Positions 49,424 to 58,438 of a stretch of DNA of 64,000 bases are shown piece after piece (the first letter of the stretch is position 1; every line of letters starts with the position of its first letter). Under the pieces are notes generated by a model. The model searched no databases. It had not been told where the DNA came from and was given only the letters and a program-made list of their open reading frames with translations. Source of the stretch: Fimbriimonas ginsengisoli Gsoil 348 (lineage in GTDB: Bacteria > Armatimonadota > Fimbriimonadia > Fimbriimonadales > Fimbriimonadaceae); the NCBI RefSeq assembly GCF_000724625.1, contig NZ_CP007139.1, positions 434,001 to 498,000 on the forward strand. The letters are read 5' to 3'. Position numbers and translations under genes: made by a program.

Positions 49424-51853
49424 TCACCTGGCGTGATGAGTCCCAGGATAAGGTTGCCCCGGGCGGTACCCGTCCCAAAGCAGGCGGTTGAGCTGGTCGA
49501 AGTCGGCACGGTCGATGTCGGAAAAGTCGAGCTTGCTCGATCGCCTTGCCAAAGCGGTCCGCGAGGGGTTGCGCTCATCGACCGACACACGCGGCGGCTC
49601 GACGGTGAAGGGTGAGAAGTTCGGGGACACAGTAAAGGCGGCGTGCATCGGCGTCGCTTTTGCGTCGTACTCCGTCATCGGCGGCAGGCCCAACATCAGC
49701 TCCATCGTGCGCAGCATGGACGCGGTGCTGTACATCGTGTGGTCGACCGCGCCACGGCGAACATAGGGGGAGACCACATAGCCGACCGTTCGGTGGGAGT
49801 CGACGTGATCGGGGCCGTCCTGCGCGTCGTCTTGAATGATGAAGATCGCGGTGTTTTTCCAGAACGGCGAATGGCTGACCGCGTCGATCAGTTGCCCGAT
49901 CGCCCAATCGTTGTTGGCGATCATCGCGTACGGACTGTATTGGCCGGCCGAAAACCCGTGGGTGTGATCCTCCGGGAGGGCCATCACCATCAGCGCGGGC
50001 CACTTCCCTGTCCTCTCCGCCACGTGCATCTCATTCAGAAAATCTGCGACCTTTTCGGTATCCCGGCCATCGCGGGCGAAGATCTTTTCGAAGGTGGCGC
50101 TAAAGCCGAACTTCTCCGGATCTCGCTTCAGCTCCGGATCCTCGGCCGAGCCGTGATCCTCCTGCATCGAGACGTACTCCCCATACACTCGCGCAAACAA
50201 CCCCTTCTTTCGAGCGAGGGTCCAGAGGTACTCCCCCGGGGATGAGGTGAGGCGGGTGTCGCTTCGAACCTCTCCCTTCCGGGAGTAGTTGAGCATCCAC
50301 TGCTTCTCCGCGTAGTCGTTGGCGTACGCGGCATCGGTCCATTGGTGGCCGGTCTGCGACACGTCTCCGTTGGTGTAAAGATTGTCGAAGAGAGTGAACG
50401 TATTGGCGATCTTGTGGCCGTTCGGAGTTACGTTTTCGCCGAAGATCGTCAGATGCGGATCGCCATTCCCCTTGGCTAGGTCGCCTAAGACCTGGTCGTA
50501 GGTCCGGTTCTCGCGGATGACGTAGATGACGTGCTTGATCTTGGAGAAAGCACCCTGTTCAATCTTTTTTCGTTCACGAGCGGTGGCGGCCGCGGCGGCT
50601 CCGGCGGGGGAATTCTCGAAGACCTGGCGCGAATACTCAGCCAACTTCTTGTCGCCCGGAACATCGACGATGGCCAGCCGGCCCGCCATCTGGTTGCCGA
50701 TATAACGAAAAAGATCCTTGTAATCCTGGCCTCGGACACCAGGTCCCTCGAGGTCGACTCCGGGGCCGGCATTGGGACCGTAAAATCCCTTCGCCGTTGC
50801 CACCAGGAGCCTCTTTCCATTTGGGGTGACAGCGACCGCGGTGGGATACCTCTCGGTGGGAATGAATCCGGTCAGCCGGGTGGCGCCTCGGCGGGAGATG
50901 TCGAGAACCGCTACGCAATTGTCGCCCGCGTTCGCCACGTAAGCGCGCTTGCCGTCCGGTGCGAGAGCGATCGCAACGGGAGTAGCGCCCAGCTTATTGG
51001 TCGGATCGACCCCGGTTCGCACCGTCTCCTTGACCCGGCCGCTTTCGACCACGGAGACGGTGTTCGAGCCCGCGTTCGTCACGAAGAGGCGACCGTCTGC
51101 GGCGTAGGCAAGGCCAGTGGGGTGAGACTGTACGGCGATCTTCTGCTTTACCGCCAGCGATTGGGCATCCAGGATCCAAACACTTCGGTCGCCCCAGTTG
51201 CTCACCGCCAAATCGTTTCCATCGGGCGAAAGCACGGCCGCGTAGGGGCGGTAACCGACGGTGACCGACGGTCCGGCGACACCGGCGGGCGTCATCAACA
51301 TGACCTCGTCCGTTTGGATGTTAATGGTGTAGATACCGTGAGGTCCGGCGAGGAGAGCCGAAACAAATTGGTCCTTTCCGGCAATGCGGCTCGGCAGAGA
51401 AATGCCGTCCATCCGCTCTAACCGCCACCCGGCGAGTCGAACTTGGTGGATCGCTTCGCGCTTCGAAGCATTTTCCACGCTGCCACCCGAAACGAGGATC
51501 GAGTCGCCTACCTTGGTTAAACCCATCCAGCTTCGATCGAAATCTTGGGTCTGAGTAACGACCCCTCGCTCGATATCGACCAGATTCAACGAGTGGTCGT
51601 GGAAGCCGCACGTATTAACGAGCGCCTTCCTCCCTCCATCGACAAAAAGGATGTTTGCCGGCATATCGCCGGGCAAGTTGACGGTTCGACCGGCGGGAGT
51701 TAATCGCCAGCCGTTAAACAGGGTGTAGCGCGCGTGCTTGGAATCCCATCCCGGATGGATAGGCGGGGCGAAATTCCTAACGAGGCGAAGAGGAGCGGCA
51801 ACCGCGAGGACTCCACCCGTCAAAAGTAGACCGTAGACAAACGCGCGCTTCAT
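49424..51853 (-). CDS. YVTN beta-propeller fused to a phosphoesterase (alkaline-phosphatase superfamily)
   Basis: An 809-residue exported protein. A leader (RAFVYGLLLTGGVLAVAAP) is followed by a YVTN/YncE-type propeller (about 80-370; NDLAVSNWGDRSVWILDAQSLAVKQ, GKRAYVANAGDNCVAVLDISR) and then the acid-phosphatase/phospholipase C-like domain beginning IKHVIYVIRENRTYDQVLGDL (about 435-455). Further conserved segments are MVMALPEDHTHGF and FIIQDDAQDGPDHVDSHRTVGYVVSPY, which supply Asp/His metal ligands. This fusion is known in several phyla. It may act on phosphodiesters or cell-surface polymers; the substrate is unassigned. Confidence 0.9.
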   Translation of the reverse strand: MKRAFVYGLLLTGGVLAVAAPLRLVRNFAPPIHPGWDSKHARYTLFNGWRLTPAGRTVNLPGDMPANILFVDGGRKALVNTCGFHDHSLNLVDIERGVVTQTQDFDRSWMGLTKVGDSILVSGGSVENASKREAIHQVRLAGWRLERMDGISLPSRIAGKDQFVSALLAGPHGIYTINIQTDEVMLMTPAGVAGPSVTVGYRPYAAVLSPDGNDLAVSNWGDRSVWILDAQSLAVKQKIAVQSHPTGLAYAADGRLFVTNAGSNTVSVVESGRVKETVRTGVDPTNKLGATPVAIALAPDGKRAYVANAGDNCVAVLDISRRGATRLTGFIPTERYPTAVAVTPNGKRLLVATAKGFYGPNAGPGVDLEGPGVRGQDYKDLFRYIGNQMAGRLAIVDVPGDKKLAEYSRQVFENSPAGAAAAATARERKKIEQGAFSKIKHVIYVIRENRTYDQVLGDLAKGNGDPHLTIFGENVTPNGHKIANTFTLFDNLYTNGDVSQTGHQWTDAAYANDYAEKQWMLNYSRKGEVRSDTRLTSSPGEYLWTLARKKGLFARVYGEYVSMQEDHGSAEDPELKRDPEKFGFSATFEKIFARDGRDTEKVADFLNEMHVAERTGKWPALMVMALPEDHTHGFSAGQYSPYAMIANNDWAIGQLIDAVSHSPFWKNTAIFIIQDDAQDGPDHVDSHRTVGYVVSPYVRRGAVDHTMYSTASMLRTMELMLGLPPMTEYDAKATPMHAAFTVSPNFSPFTVEPPRVSVDERNPSRTALARRSSKLDFSDIDRADFDQLNRLLWDGYRPGQPYPGTHHAR

Positions 51854-51873
51854 GGTGTGACCTGAGACGCAGC

Positions 51874-52014
51874 TTACTTCCCAGATCCCTTGGCAGGAAC
51901 CATCACATACTGCGGCGCCGGCGCATTTCCGCTATCATTAACCTGCTTTTCCTTGCCGCAGGCGACAAGCACAACGCTTAAACATACGAGGGCGAGAACT
52001 AATTTGAGTTTCAT
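51874..52014 (-). CDS. Micro-lipoprotein (46 aa) downstream of pseudopilin 3
   Basis: ATG 52014 to TAA 51874-51876. MKLKLVLALVCLSVVLVAC gives a lipobox with Cys at 19; the mature part is 28 residues (GKEKQVNDSGNAPAPQYV..., ending KGSGK). It begins 81 bp after the stop of the third pseudopilin gene on the same strand. The clean lipoprotein signal and the parallel with the other two pseudopilin loci support it. Confidence 0.65.
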   Translation of the reverse strand: MKLKLVLALVCLSVVLVACGKEKQVNDSGNAPAPQYVMVPAKGSGK

Positions 52015-52095
52015 GGGTGTTGGCGGTGCAGGGGTGCCAGCCAGCGGTTGACCGCAGGGAAACCCCGCGGTCGACCGCCAACTGCCAACTGAGGA

Positions 52096-53052
52096 TCAGG
52101 GCTGATAATCCGGGCGGAACAGCGGTACATGACACTGAGAGTCAATGTAAACGAGGTTCTGAGCCGGAACGCCGGTTGCCCGATAGGTCGGAGATGTGAC
52201 GAACGGATCGTCCTTGGCGCCGCCGGTTCCCGTGGGCCGCGATTTTGCGTGGCCGTCGGTGTACACCCAGTTTTCGGTCTTGCCAAACGCCCACACCGTG
52301 CCGTAGTCGATGTTTCCAAAGCCAGACTGGGTCCCGTTGGCGAAACCGGGGGAGTTGTGGTTGTCCATGTTGTTACAGCTTTCCCCTCCGCCGAAGTTGG
52401 GTCCGCTACCGCTGAAGGTGCAGGCCGCGTTCGGATCCGGACAGATGAGGAACGGGTTGGTGTAGGTGTAGCCGTTGTAGGCGGTCTTGCCGAAGCCGGG
52501 CCACCATGCCGGGGTGGTCGCCGGGGAGACGACGGCGGTCGTGCTGTAGCCGGTCATGAGACCGTTCATGCTGTAGGTGATCTTAATCGGCGCCTTGAGC
52601 TGGTTCCCCGCGCTATAGTCCCAATCGCCACCGGTGGGAGGCGAGGCGACCGATGTACCGGGCATCTGCCACATCTGGTCGCTCTTGACGTAAGCCAGCA
52701 CCTCGGTGGGAGGCGTTTGATAGCCGGAGTGGACCCGCTTCTGACAGCCACCGTTGTCGGTCGCTACCGCAGACTTATTCCAGTCGGCAGGAACGTACAC
52801 TCGGGAGTTGAAGTTCCACAGACCTCCGCAATCGCGGCCCGCCTGTAGCGGGAAGAGGTCATCGTTGTCGGTCCCGTAGATCATCGTAGCGGTGGCGATC
52901 TGCTTGGTATTGGAGAGGTCGGCCGTCTTCTTCGCCGCGACCTTCGCCTGGGCGAAGACGGGGAAAAGGATGGCGGCGAGGATCGCAATGATGGCGATCA
53001 CTACGAGGAGTTCGATCAGTGTAAATGCTCGGGAATGCTTGGAAAGGGACAT
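52096..53052 (-). CDS. Type II/IV pseudopilin-like protein (DUF1559-type), copy 3
   Basis: A 318-residue protein beginning [25 protein letters not shown]...[15 protein letters not shown]. The prepilin cleavage site and +5 Glu are present. Downstream DLSNTKQIATATMIYGTDNDDLFPLQ is the usual helix-to-globular transition; the end has NWVYTDGHAKSRPTG (the xDGH motif). ATG 53052 has GGAGG 7 nt upstream. A terminator hairpin separates it from the upstream regulator. Confidence 0.88.
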   Translation of the reverse strand: MSLSKHSRAFTLIELLVVIAIIAILAAILFPVFAQAKVAAKKTADLSNTKQIATATMIYGTDNDDLFPLQAGRDCGGLWNFNSRVYVPADWNKSAVATDNGGCQKRVHSGYQTPPTEVLAYVKSDQMWQMPGTSVASPPTGGDWDYSAGNQLKAPIKITYSMNGLMTGYSTTAVVSPATTPAWWPGFGKTAYNGYTYTNPFLICPDPNAACTFSGSGPNFGGGESCNNMDNHNSPGFANGTQSGFGNIDYGTVWAFGKTENWVYTDGHAKSRPTGTGGAKDDPFVTSPTYRATGVPAQNLVYIDSQCHVPLFRPDYQP

Positions 53053-53077
53053 ATAAAGAACCTCCGTTGGTCTTTTT

Positions 53078-53106
53078 GCAAATAAAACTACTCGGCGATG
53101 CCGAGT
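53078..53106 (-). terminator. Rho-independent terminator of the GntR/LacI-type regulator
   Basis: On the minus strand ACTCGGC-ATC-GCCGAGT (7-bp stem, 3-nt loop) is followed by the T-rich AGTTTTATTT. It lies about 70 bp after the regulator stop and ahead of pseudopilin 3. Confidence 0.7.
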
Positions 53107-53176
53107 CCTGCGGTTCGATGAGATGCGAGCGGCTTCGATCGCATCGGACGGTGAACGGGAAGCCTTGGCGTCGACA

Positions 53177-54334
53177 TTAGAGTTCAACGCCTCCGGCGCC
53201 AGGATCAAAGAGGAACGCGCGCCGGCTCGGCTCGAAAGGGTTTGGATCGAACGGAACCGGCTCAAAGCTGGCAGGAATTTCGTCTCGGGTGAGCGGAAGC
53301 TTCTCTCCGGCCATCGCGCGACACAGCTTGGCCGCCGCGAGCCGGCCGACCGCCCTGGCGTCTTGCCGAATGAGGTGGGTCCGAACGCTGGGAAAGGAAA
53401 GACTCGGCCAATCGCAAAAAGATACGATTTCGAATCGCTCTCGAACGTCGGGAGGAAGAAGATGGCAAACCTCGAGAAGAACCCCGAGGTAATGCTCGTT
53501 GACGCAAAACGCCGCCGTGATCGGCTCAGGCCCCGATGTTAGGCGGAATAGCGCATCCTCGAATAGCCGAAGCTCAACGAAGAAGTCGGCGCTGTCCCTC
53601 GCCTCGATAAAGCGGGAGAGGCTAGTTGGGTCTTCAACCCCGATTCCGGTCATCACGTCGTGGTAGGCCCGGTAACGGTCGCTAAGCGACGACATCTCCA
53701 TGGCAAAAAGGCCGAAGTAAGCGATGCGCCGATGGCCCGCTCCCGTCAGATACTCCATGCCTGCTTTTGCGGCTTCGTAGTTGCCGGTGGCGACGGAAGG
53801 AAGCTTCGCGCTCGTGGGCTCGCGGTCGAGACACACCACCGGGCACACGGATTCGTTGATCTCCTCCAACCGTCGCGAAACTCGCGGATGGCCCGTTGGA
53901 AGGATCAGAATTCCGTCCACCTCTCCCACCGCTTTCGTCAGCATTTCCGCTTCCAGCACCGGATCGTTGTCGGTGGCATAAAGAACGAGCTGCCGATCGT
54001 CGCCTGCCGCCTCACGAATCCCCGCGAGCAACTTGATTTCGAGGAATCCTTCGTTCGTAGGCAAAAACAAGCCGATCTTGCCCCGCTCGGGCGTAGGTGC
54101 CTCGAGCTTAGCGACAAACGTTCCGACCCTCTCGACCCGGGTAATCAGGCCGGACGACGAGAGCTCTTGGAGAGCTCGGTGAACGGTCATTTTGGAAGCG
54201 CCAAATTCGGCGATCAGTTGTGCTTCGGTGGGCAATTTGCTTCCGGGAGCATATGCGCCGGAATTGATTCCCTCCTCAAGTCGGTCAAAAATATCTCTCC
54301 AACCAACCTTACCCTGACCACTGGTACGCGCCAT
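53177..54334 (-). CDS. GntR-type HTH / LacI-type ligand-binding transcriptional regulator
   Basis: A 385-residue regulator with a GntR winged helix (IFDRLEEGINSGAYAPGSKLP, QLIAEFGASKMTVHRALQELSSSGLI, about 14-66) joined to a LacI/PBP1-type sugar-binding domain (KIGLFLPTNEGFLEIKLLAGI, LILPTGHPRVSRRLEEI, PVVCLDREPT, AGMEYLTGAGHRRIAYFG, IVSFCDWPSLSF). This AraR-like layout usually gives sugar-responsive repression. The ATG lies between two CCACTGGTA/TACCAGTGG half-sites, suggesting autoregulation. The target regulon is unknown; no sugar operon is adjacent. Confidence 0.9.
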   Translation of the reverse strand: MARTSGQGKVGWRDIFDRLEEGINSGAYAPGSKLPTEAQLIAEFGASKMTVHRALQELSSSGLITRVERVGTFVAKLEAPTPERGKIGLFLPTNEGFLEIKLLAGIREAAGDDRQLVLYATDNDPVLEAEMLTKAVGEVDGILILPTGHPRVSRRLEEINESVCPVVCLDREPTSAKLPSVATGNYEAAKAGMEYLTGAGHRRIAYFGLFAMEMSSLSDRYRAYHDVMTGIGVEDPTSLSRFIEARDSADFFVELRLFEDALFRLTSGPEPITAAFCVNEHYLGVLLEVCHLLPPDVRERFEIVSFCDWPSLSFPSVRTHLIRQDARAVGRLAAAKLCRAMAGEKLPLTRDEIPASFEPVPFDPNPFEPSRRAFLFDPGAGGVEL

Positions 54335-54357
54335 TGGTCATAAGTGTATACCAGTGG
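54318..54357. promoter_or_regulatory. Inverted repeat around the regulator start (candidate operator)
   Basis: CCACTGGTA (54318-54326) and TACCAGTGG (54349-54357) are perfect 9-bp arms with a 22-bp spacer that contains the start codon and GTATAC. One arm lies inside the coding sequence. Confidence 0.5.
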
Positions 54358-54724
54358 TTTAGGGCAAGCCAAGCCGCTTTTACATTCCAGGTAATTAATG
54401 CAGGAAAAGATCTCTGGGAGGTCTCGCTTACTATTCCCAGCAGCCGGTGGCGCGGGCTCTCGGGACGGCTCCAAAAACCTGATAACGACGGCGCGAAGCG
54501 GCCGGATTTTTGGAAGCCCTTACGAGTGTCGGCGATGAAGCTGAGAGTTGAGGCTTCGGATGCGTTAAGGGGACGCCCGAATCGAATGCCAATCGGTCTG
54601 CCGTGCTTGAAGATGTTCGGGCAGAACGAATCTATTCCTCAACCTATTCGACTTTACATAGCTAGCTCAACAAGACCGGCAAGAGAAGCGTAAGGCCCGA
54701 AATCTTGGGCGACATAATTCGCGG
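54358..54724. other. Intergenic region upstream of thrC
   Basis: About 370 bp between the divergent regulator and thrC. I see no gene and no convincing riboswitch or T-box. CATAAT at 54713-54718 lies 6 nt before the thrC ATG and is a likely -10 for a leaderless thrC transcript. Confidence 0.5.
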
Positions 54725-55774
54725 ATGGCATGGCGCGGCTTGATCGAACGTTACGGCGACCGACTCGATATCTCCCACGCCGTGCCGCCGGTGACGCTTT
54801 ACGAGGGGAATACCCCCTTGATTCCCGCCCCAAGGCTTGCCGCTGAAATCGCACCCGGGGCCGAGTTGCACCTGAAGTACGAAGGGCTCAATCCGAGCGG
54901 GTCGTTTAAAGACCGGGGGATGACGACGGCGATCACCCAGGCCGTCTCCGAGGGAGCCCGCGCGGTTATCTGCGCATCCACCGGAAATACCGCCGCCAGC
55001 GCCGCCGCCTACGCGGCAAGGGCGGGCCTCAAGTGCGCCGTTCTGATCCCGGAAGGAAAGGTAGCTTTGGGCAAGCTCGCGGGCGCGATCGCCTACGGCG
55101 CGGATGTGATCGCGATCGAAGGATCGTTCGACGACGCGTTGCGGATGGTACGGGAGATCGCGGAAACAATGCCGATCGCCCTGGTCAACTCCGTAAATCC
55201 GGCTCGTTTGGAGGGACAGAAAACCGCCGCCTGGGAGATTACCGACCATCTTGGCGGCGTCCCCGACTGGCTATGCCTGCCGGTCGGCAACGCCGGCAAC
55301 ATCACCGCCTATTGGATCGGTTTTTGCCAGAACGGCGGCCCTAAGATGCCGCGCGTCTTGGGAGCGCAGGCGGCCGGCTCGGCTCCGATCGTCATGGGCC
55401 ATCCAATTGAGAATCCCGACACGATCGCGACCGCGATCCGGATCGGCAACCCAGCCAGGTGGAAGCAGGCGGAAGAGGTTCTCCGGGCCTCTCACGGCAT
55501 GATCCTCGCCGTGAGCGACGAGGAGATCTTGGAGGCGCAACGCCTGGTGGCTACCTTGGAGGGGGTCTATTGCGAACCCTCGTCGGCGGCCGGGCTCGCG
55601 GGACTGCGGAGAGCCGTTCGGGAAGGAACGCTCGATCCCAACGGGCTTCAGATCGCCGCCGTGCTTACCGGACACGGAATGAAAGATCCGGACACGACGA
55701 TCAGGTGGCATCGATCAGAGCCTCCGATCGCGTCCACCACCGACGCGCTTCGTCAGCGGCTGGAGCGGAAATGA
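54725..55774 (+). CDS. thrC: Threonine synthase
   Basis: A 349-residue PLP enzyme converting O-phosphohomoserine to threonine. The fold-type II signature is LKYEGLNPSGSFKDRGM with PLP lysine K62; CASTGNTAASAAAYAARAGL binds the phosphate of PLP; LPVGNAGNITAYWIGF is the Gly-rich PLP phosphate loop. The length matches the short bacterial class. The ATG follows CATAAT by 6 nt. The stop overlaps the thrB start (ATGA), forming a thrC-thrB operon. Confidence 0.95.
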   Translation: MAWRGLIERYGDRLDISHAVPPVTLYEGNTPLIPAPRLAAEIAPGAELHLKYEGLNPSGSFKDRGMTTAITQAVSEGARAVICASTGNTAASAAAYAARAGLKCAVLIPEGKVALGKLAGAIAYGADVIAIEGSFDDALRMVREIAETMPIALVNSVNPARLEGQKTAAWEITDHLGGVPDWLCLPVGNAGNITAYWIGFCQNGGPKMPRVLGAQAAGSAPIVMGHPIENPDTIATAIRIGNPARWKQAEEVLRASHGMILAVSDEEILEAQRLVATLEGVYCEPSSAAGLAGLRRAVREGTLDPNGLQIAAVLTGHGMKDPDTTIRWHRSEPPIASTTDALRQRLERK

Positions 55775-56697
55775 TACGTATCCGGGTTCCGGCAACGACG
55801 GCCAATCTTGGTCCTGGCTTCGACTGCATGGGGCTTGCCCTCGACCTCTGGAATTCGTTCGAGTTCTATCCCCGAGCATCCGGCTTTGTGGTCGAATCGC
55901 ACGGAGAGGGAGAAGGCCAGCTTCCGTCCGACGCGACCAATCTGATCGTCACCACGATGCTGCAGGAGATCGATCTCCTTGGAGCGGAGCGCCCGGCCGG
56001 CGCCCGCATCGTTTGCCATAACACCATTCCCGCCGCTAGCGGCCTCGGTTCCAGTTCGACGGCGACCCTCGCGGGACTGCTTTTTGCCAGCGCATGGGCG
56101 CGGCACTTGGCGGGTACCGACCCGGCGGAAATCGACCGGGCGGCGATCCTCGAGCGCGCGGTCGAGGTGGAGGGGCACGGAGACAACGTAGCCCCCGCGT
56201 TGCTCGGAGGCTTCGTCATCGTTATGCCCGATTCCTCCGGCGTCCTCACGCAGAGGATCCCGCACGTGCCGATCAAGGCGGTGGTTTGCGTGCCGGAGTT
56301 CGCCTACCTCACCTCGGAGGCACGCGCGGCACTACCGGGCTCCTATCAGAAAGCGGATGCGATTTTCAACATCGGTCGGGCGTTGCTGGTGGCAGAGGCG
56401 CTCCGCACCGGCGACGACGAGATGCTCGCCCGCGCCATGAATGACCGGATTCACGAGCCGTACCGCCTACCGGCGATCCCGGGAGCGAGCACTGCTCGCG
56501 AGCGCGCCATCGAGGCCGGGGCTATCTCCGTCCCGCTCAGCGGGGCCGGTCCTGGCCTCATCGCATTTGCCCGCCAAGGCTACGACCGGATCGGCCGCGC
56601 GATGAATACCGCTTTTCGCGAGGCGGGGCTCCAATCCCGATACTGGATACTGGATGCGACCGACCAAGGAGTTCATATTGGACGGCTTCCCGTTTAA
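55771..56697 (+). CDS. thrB: Homoserine kinase
   Basis: A 308-residue GHMP kinase that phosphorylates homoserine, supplying the ThrC substrate. MIRIRVPATTANLGPGFDCMGLALD is the N-terminal substrate region, PAASGLGSSSTATLAG (about 87-102) the ATP-binding GHMP motif and VPLSGAGPGLIAF the C-terminal motif 3. The start is set by the ATGA overlap with thrC; the frame is open upstream but inside thrC. Confidence 0.95.
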   Translation: MIRIRVPATTANLGPGFDCMGLALDLWNSFEFYPRASGFVVESHGEGEGQLPSDATNLIVTTMLQEIDLLGAERPAGARIVCHNTIPAASGLGSSSTATLAGLLFASAWARHLAGTDPAEIDRAAILERAVEVEGHGDNVAPALLGGFVIVMPDSSGVLTQRIPHVPIKAVVCVPEFAYLTSEARAALPGSYQKADAIFNIGRALLVAEALRTGDDEMLARAMNDRIHEPYRLPAIPGASTARERAIEAGAISVPLSGAGPGLIAFARQGYDRIGRAMNTAFREAGLQSRYWILDATDQGVHIGRLPV

Positions 56698-56772
56698 TCG
56701 CGAAAGTTCGTGCCGGATCGGACCCCCTATCCGTTGCTTTCTCGGACCTCGTCGCGCGATCATGAGTTGCGC

Positions 56773-57069
56773 ATGGCCAAACTTTCGCCGTTCAAATTAG
56801 GGTTTGTCATCTTTTGGCGGCTCGCCCTCTTTGCGGGCGTTATTTTCTTGGTCTACTTCGGATGCCGTCCTAGGCCGGTTGTTCCGGAATTCCACCAGTA
56901 CGTCGGCGATCCGCGAACCGGATGCTTCTATCCCGCGGAGACGAAGAAGCTGAGCGATCTGCCGGCAAATGACGAGGAAGGCCCGCAGAGCCACTGGGAC
57001 GAGTTCGCTAGCCTGGACCAAGCCAAGAAGGCGGGCTACCATGCCTGCGCTGTTCCGCCTCACGGGTAA
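56773..57069 (+). CDS. Hypothetical single-TM protein with a YHACAVP tail
   Basis: A 98-residue protein: one TM helix (LGFVIFWRLALFAGVIFLVYFGC), then YVGDPRTGCFYPAETKKLSDL and FASLDQAKKAGYHACAVP. The layout resembles the small Ada/thermonuclease-associated domain (YxGNxxxxxxH..C ... FxSxxEAxxxGYxPC), but one His/Cys pair is altered (GCFYPA). It is located between thrB and the E2 gene. Function is not known. Confidence 0.6.
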   Translation: MAKLSPFKLGFVIFWRLALFAGVIFLVYFGCRPRPVVPEFHQYVGDPRTGCFYPAETKKLSDLPANDEEGPQSHWDEFASLDQAKKAGYHACAVPPHG

Positions 57070-57129
57070 GCTCTTGGCGCTTCCGACGAACCACAATCGG
57101 CTCGCGGCAGATAAGGAAGGACCGATCGA

Positions 57130-58374
57130 ATGACCGAAGTGATCATGCCCAAAATGGGAGACGGGATGGAGGAGGGAACCCTCCTCGAGTGGCTCAAGAA
57201 GGAGGGCGACAAGGTCAAGACCGGAGAGGTCATCGGGACGATCCAAACGGATAAGGCGACTCTCGAACTTGAGGCGCCAGGCACCGGAAGCCTCGCCGGA
57301 TTCCTGCTGAAAGGTGGCGAGACGGTTCCCGTCGGTGTGCCGATCGCGGCCATTCTCAAGGAAGGCGAATCGCTACCCGCTGGTTGGGGTGGAAAAGATG
57401 CGATGCCCGCCGCGTCCGCAGCCGCCGAAGTTCCGGTCCCTAACGGCGCCGTGCCCGCTGCCGAAGCCGCGCCAGCGGTCAACCAGGCCGCCCCCGCTCC
57501 GGCGCCGGCCGCCGATGCGGGCCGAGTGAAAGCTTCGCCGTTGGCCCGCAAGATCGCCCAGGAGAAGGGGCTCGATCTTGGCCAGATTCAGGGCTCGGGA
57601 CCCGGCGGACGAATCGTTGAGAAAGACGTGCGGGGAGCAACGCCCGCGGCCCCTGCTGCCGCTGCCGCCCCTCAGCCGGTGGCCGCGAGCGAGGAGGACG
57701 TCGTCGTACCGTTGCCCCGGCTTCGACAGATCACTGCGAAGCGCACCTTGGAAAGCAAGACCCAGGTTCCTCACTTTTACGTCACCGTCGAGGTGGATGT
57801 GGAGCGAATCATGGAGCTGCGCGAAATGTTCGAGCGAGACGGCAGCGGCAAGATCTCGATCAACGACTTCGTGGTAAAAGCTTCGGCCCTTGCCTTGCGC
57901 GACATGCCGATCGTGAACTCCGTCTTTCAGGGCGATAAGCTGCTTCAAAAGGGCGGCGTCCACGTCGGAATCGCCGTGGCCCTAGAGGACGGGCTTACCG
58001 TCCCGGTCATCAAGAATGTGGACGCGCTCTCGCTTCGTCAGATCAGTGCTCGCGCCAAGGAGCTTGCCAAGAAGGCTCGCGACAACAAGCTGGGCATGGA
58101 CGAATTGCAAGGCTCGACCTTCGCGATCTCCAACATGGGAATGCTCGACGTCGATAACTTCATCGCCATCATCAACCAGCCGAACGCCGCTATCGTCGCG
58201 ATCGCCTCGGTTCGAAAGAAGGTGGTCGTGGGTGAAAACGACGAGATCGAGATCCGAAGCCGAATGAACATCACCGGTTCGTTCGACCACCGCGTGGTGG
58301 ACGGCGCGGTTGGAGCGAAGTTCATCAACCTGATGAAGGATTACCTCCAGAACCCGACCCGCTTGATGTCGTAG
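57130..58374 (+). CDS. 2-oxo acid dehydrogenase E2 (dihydrolipoamide acyltransferase)
   Basis: A 414-residue E2 subunit with one lipoyl domain (lipoyl lysine K42 in TDKATLELEAPG), an Ala/Pro linker, a peripheral subunit-binding domain (VKASPLARKIAQEKGLDLGQIQGSGPGGRIVEKDV) and a catalytic domain ending GSFDHRVVDGAVGAKFI, with the active-site His and Asp. The closest type is pyruvate dehydrogenase E2, but acyl specificity is not certain. AAGGAAGG lies about 9 nt before the ATG. No E1 or E3 gene is in the window. Confidence 0.93.
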   Translation: MTEVIMPKMGDGMEEGTLLEWLKKEGDKVKTGEVIGTIQTDKATLELEAPGTGSLAGFLLKGGETVPVGVPIAAILKEGESLPAGWGGKDAMPAASAAAEVPVPNGAVPAAEAAPAVNQAAPAPAPAADAGRVKASPLARKIAQEKGLDLGQIQGSGPGGRIVEKDVRGATPAAPAAAAAPQPVAASEEDVVVPLPRLRQITAKRTLESKTQVPHFYVTVEVDVERIMELREMFERDGSGKISINDFVVKASALALRDMPIVNSVFQGDKLLQKGGVHVGIAVALEDGLTVPVIKNVDALSLRQISARAKELAKKARDNKLGMDELQGSTFAISNMGMLDVDNFIAIINQPNAAIVAIASVRKKVVVGENDEIEIRSRMNITGSFDHRVVDGAVGAKFINLMKDYLQNPTRLMS

Positions 58375-58381
58375 CGACGCA

Positions 58382-58438
58382 GCATCGGCTTTCAGCCGGG
58401 TTACGAAACCGGGAGGCTTATCGGTTGGGAGCCGATGC
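58382..58438. repeat. GCATCGGCT...AGCCGATGC palindromic element
   Basis: GCATCGGCT (58382-58390) and AGCCGATGC (58430-58438) are perfect 9-bp ends, followed by TAC. The interior contains GGTT-ACG-AACC. It starts 8 bp after the E2 stop and shares its ends with the elements at 33501 and 39903. Probable terminator. Confidence 0.75.

Noticed and set aside
54334-54693. A 119-codon plus-strand frame in the thrC upstream region
   Set aside because: It starts at a non-ATG codon opposite the regulator start, has no Shine-Dalgarno or family pattern, and overlaps the candidate operator.
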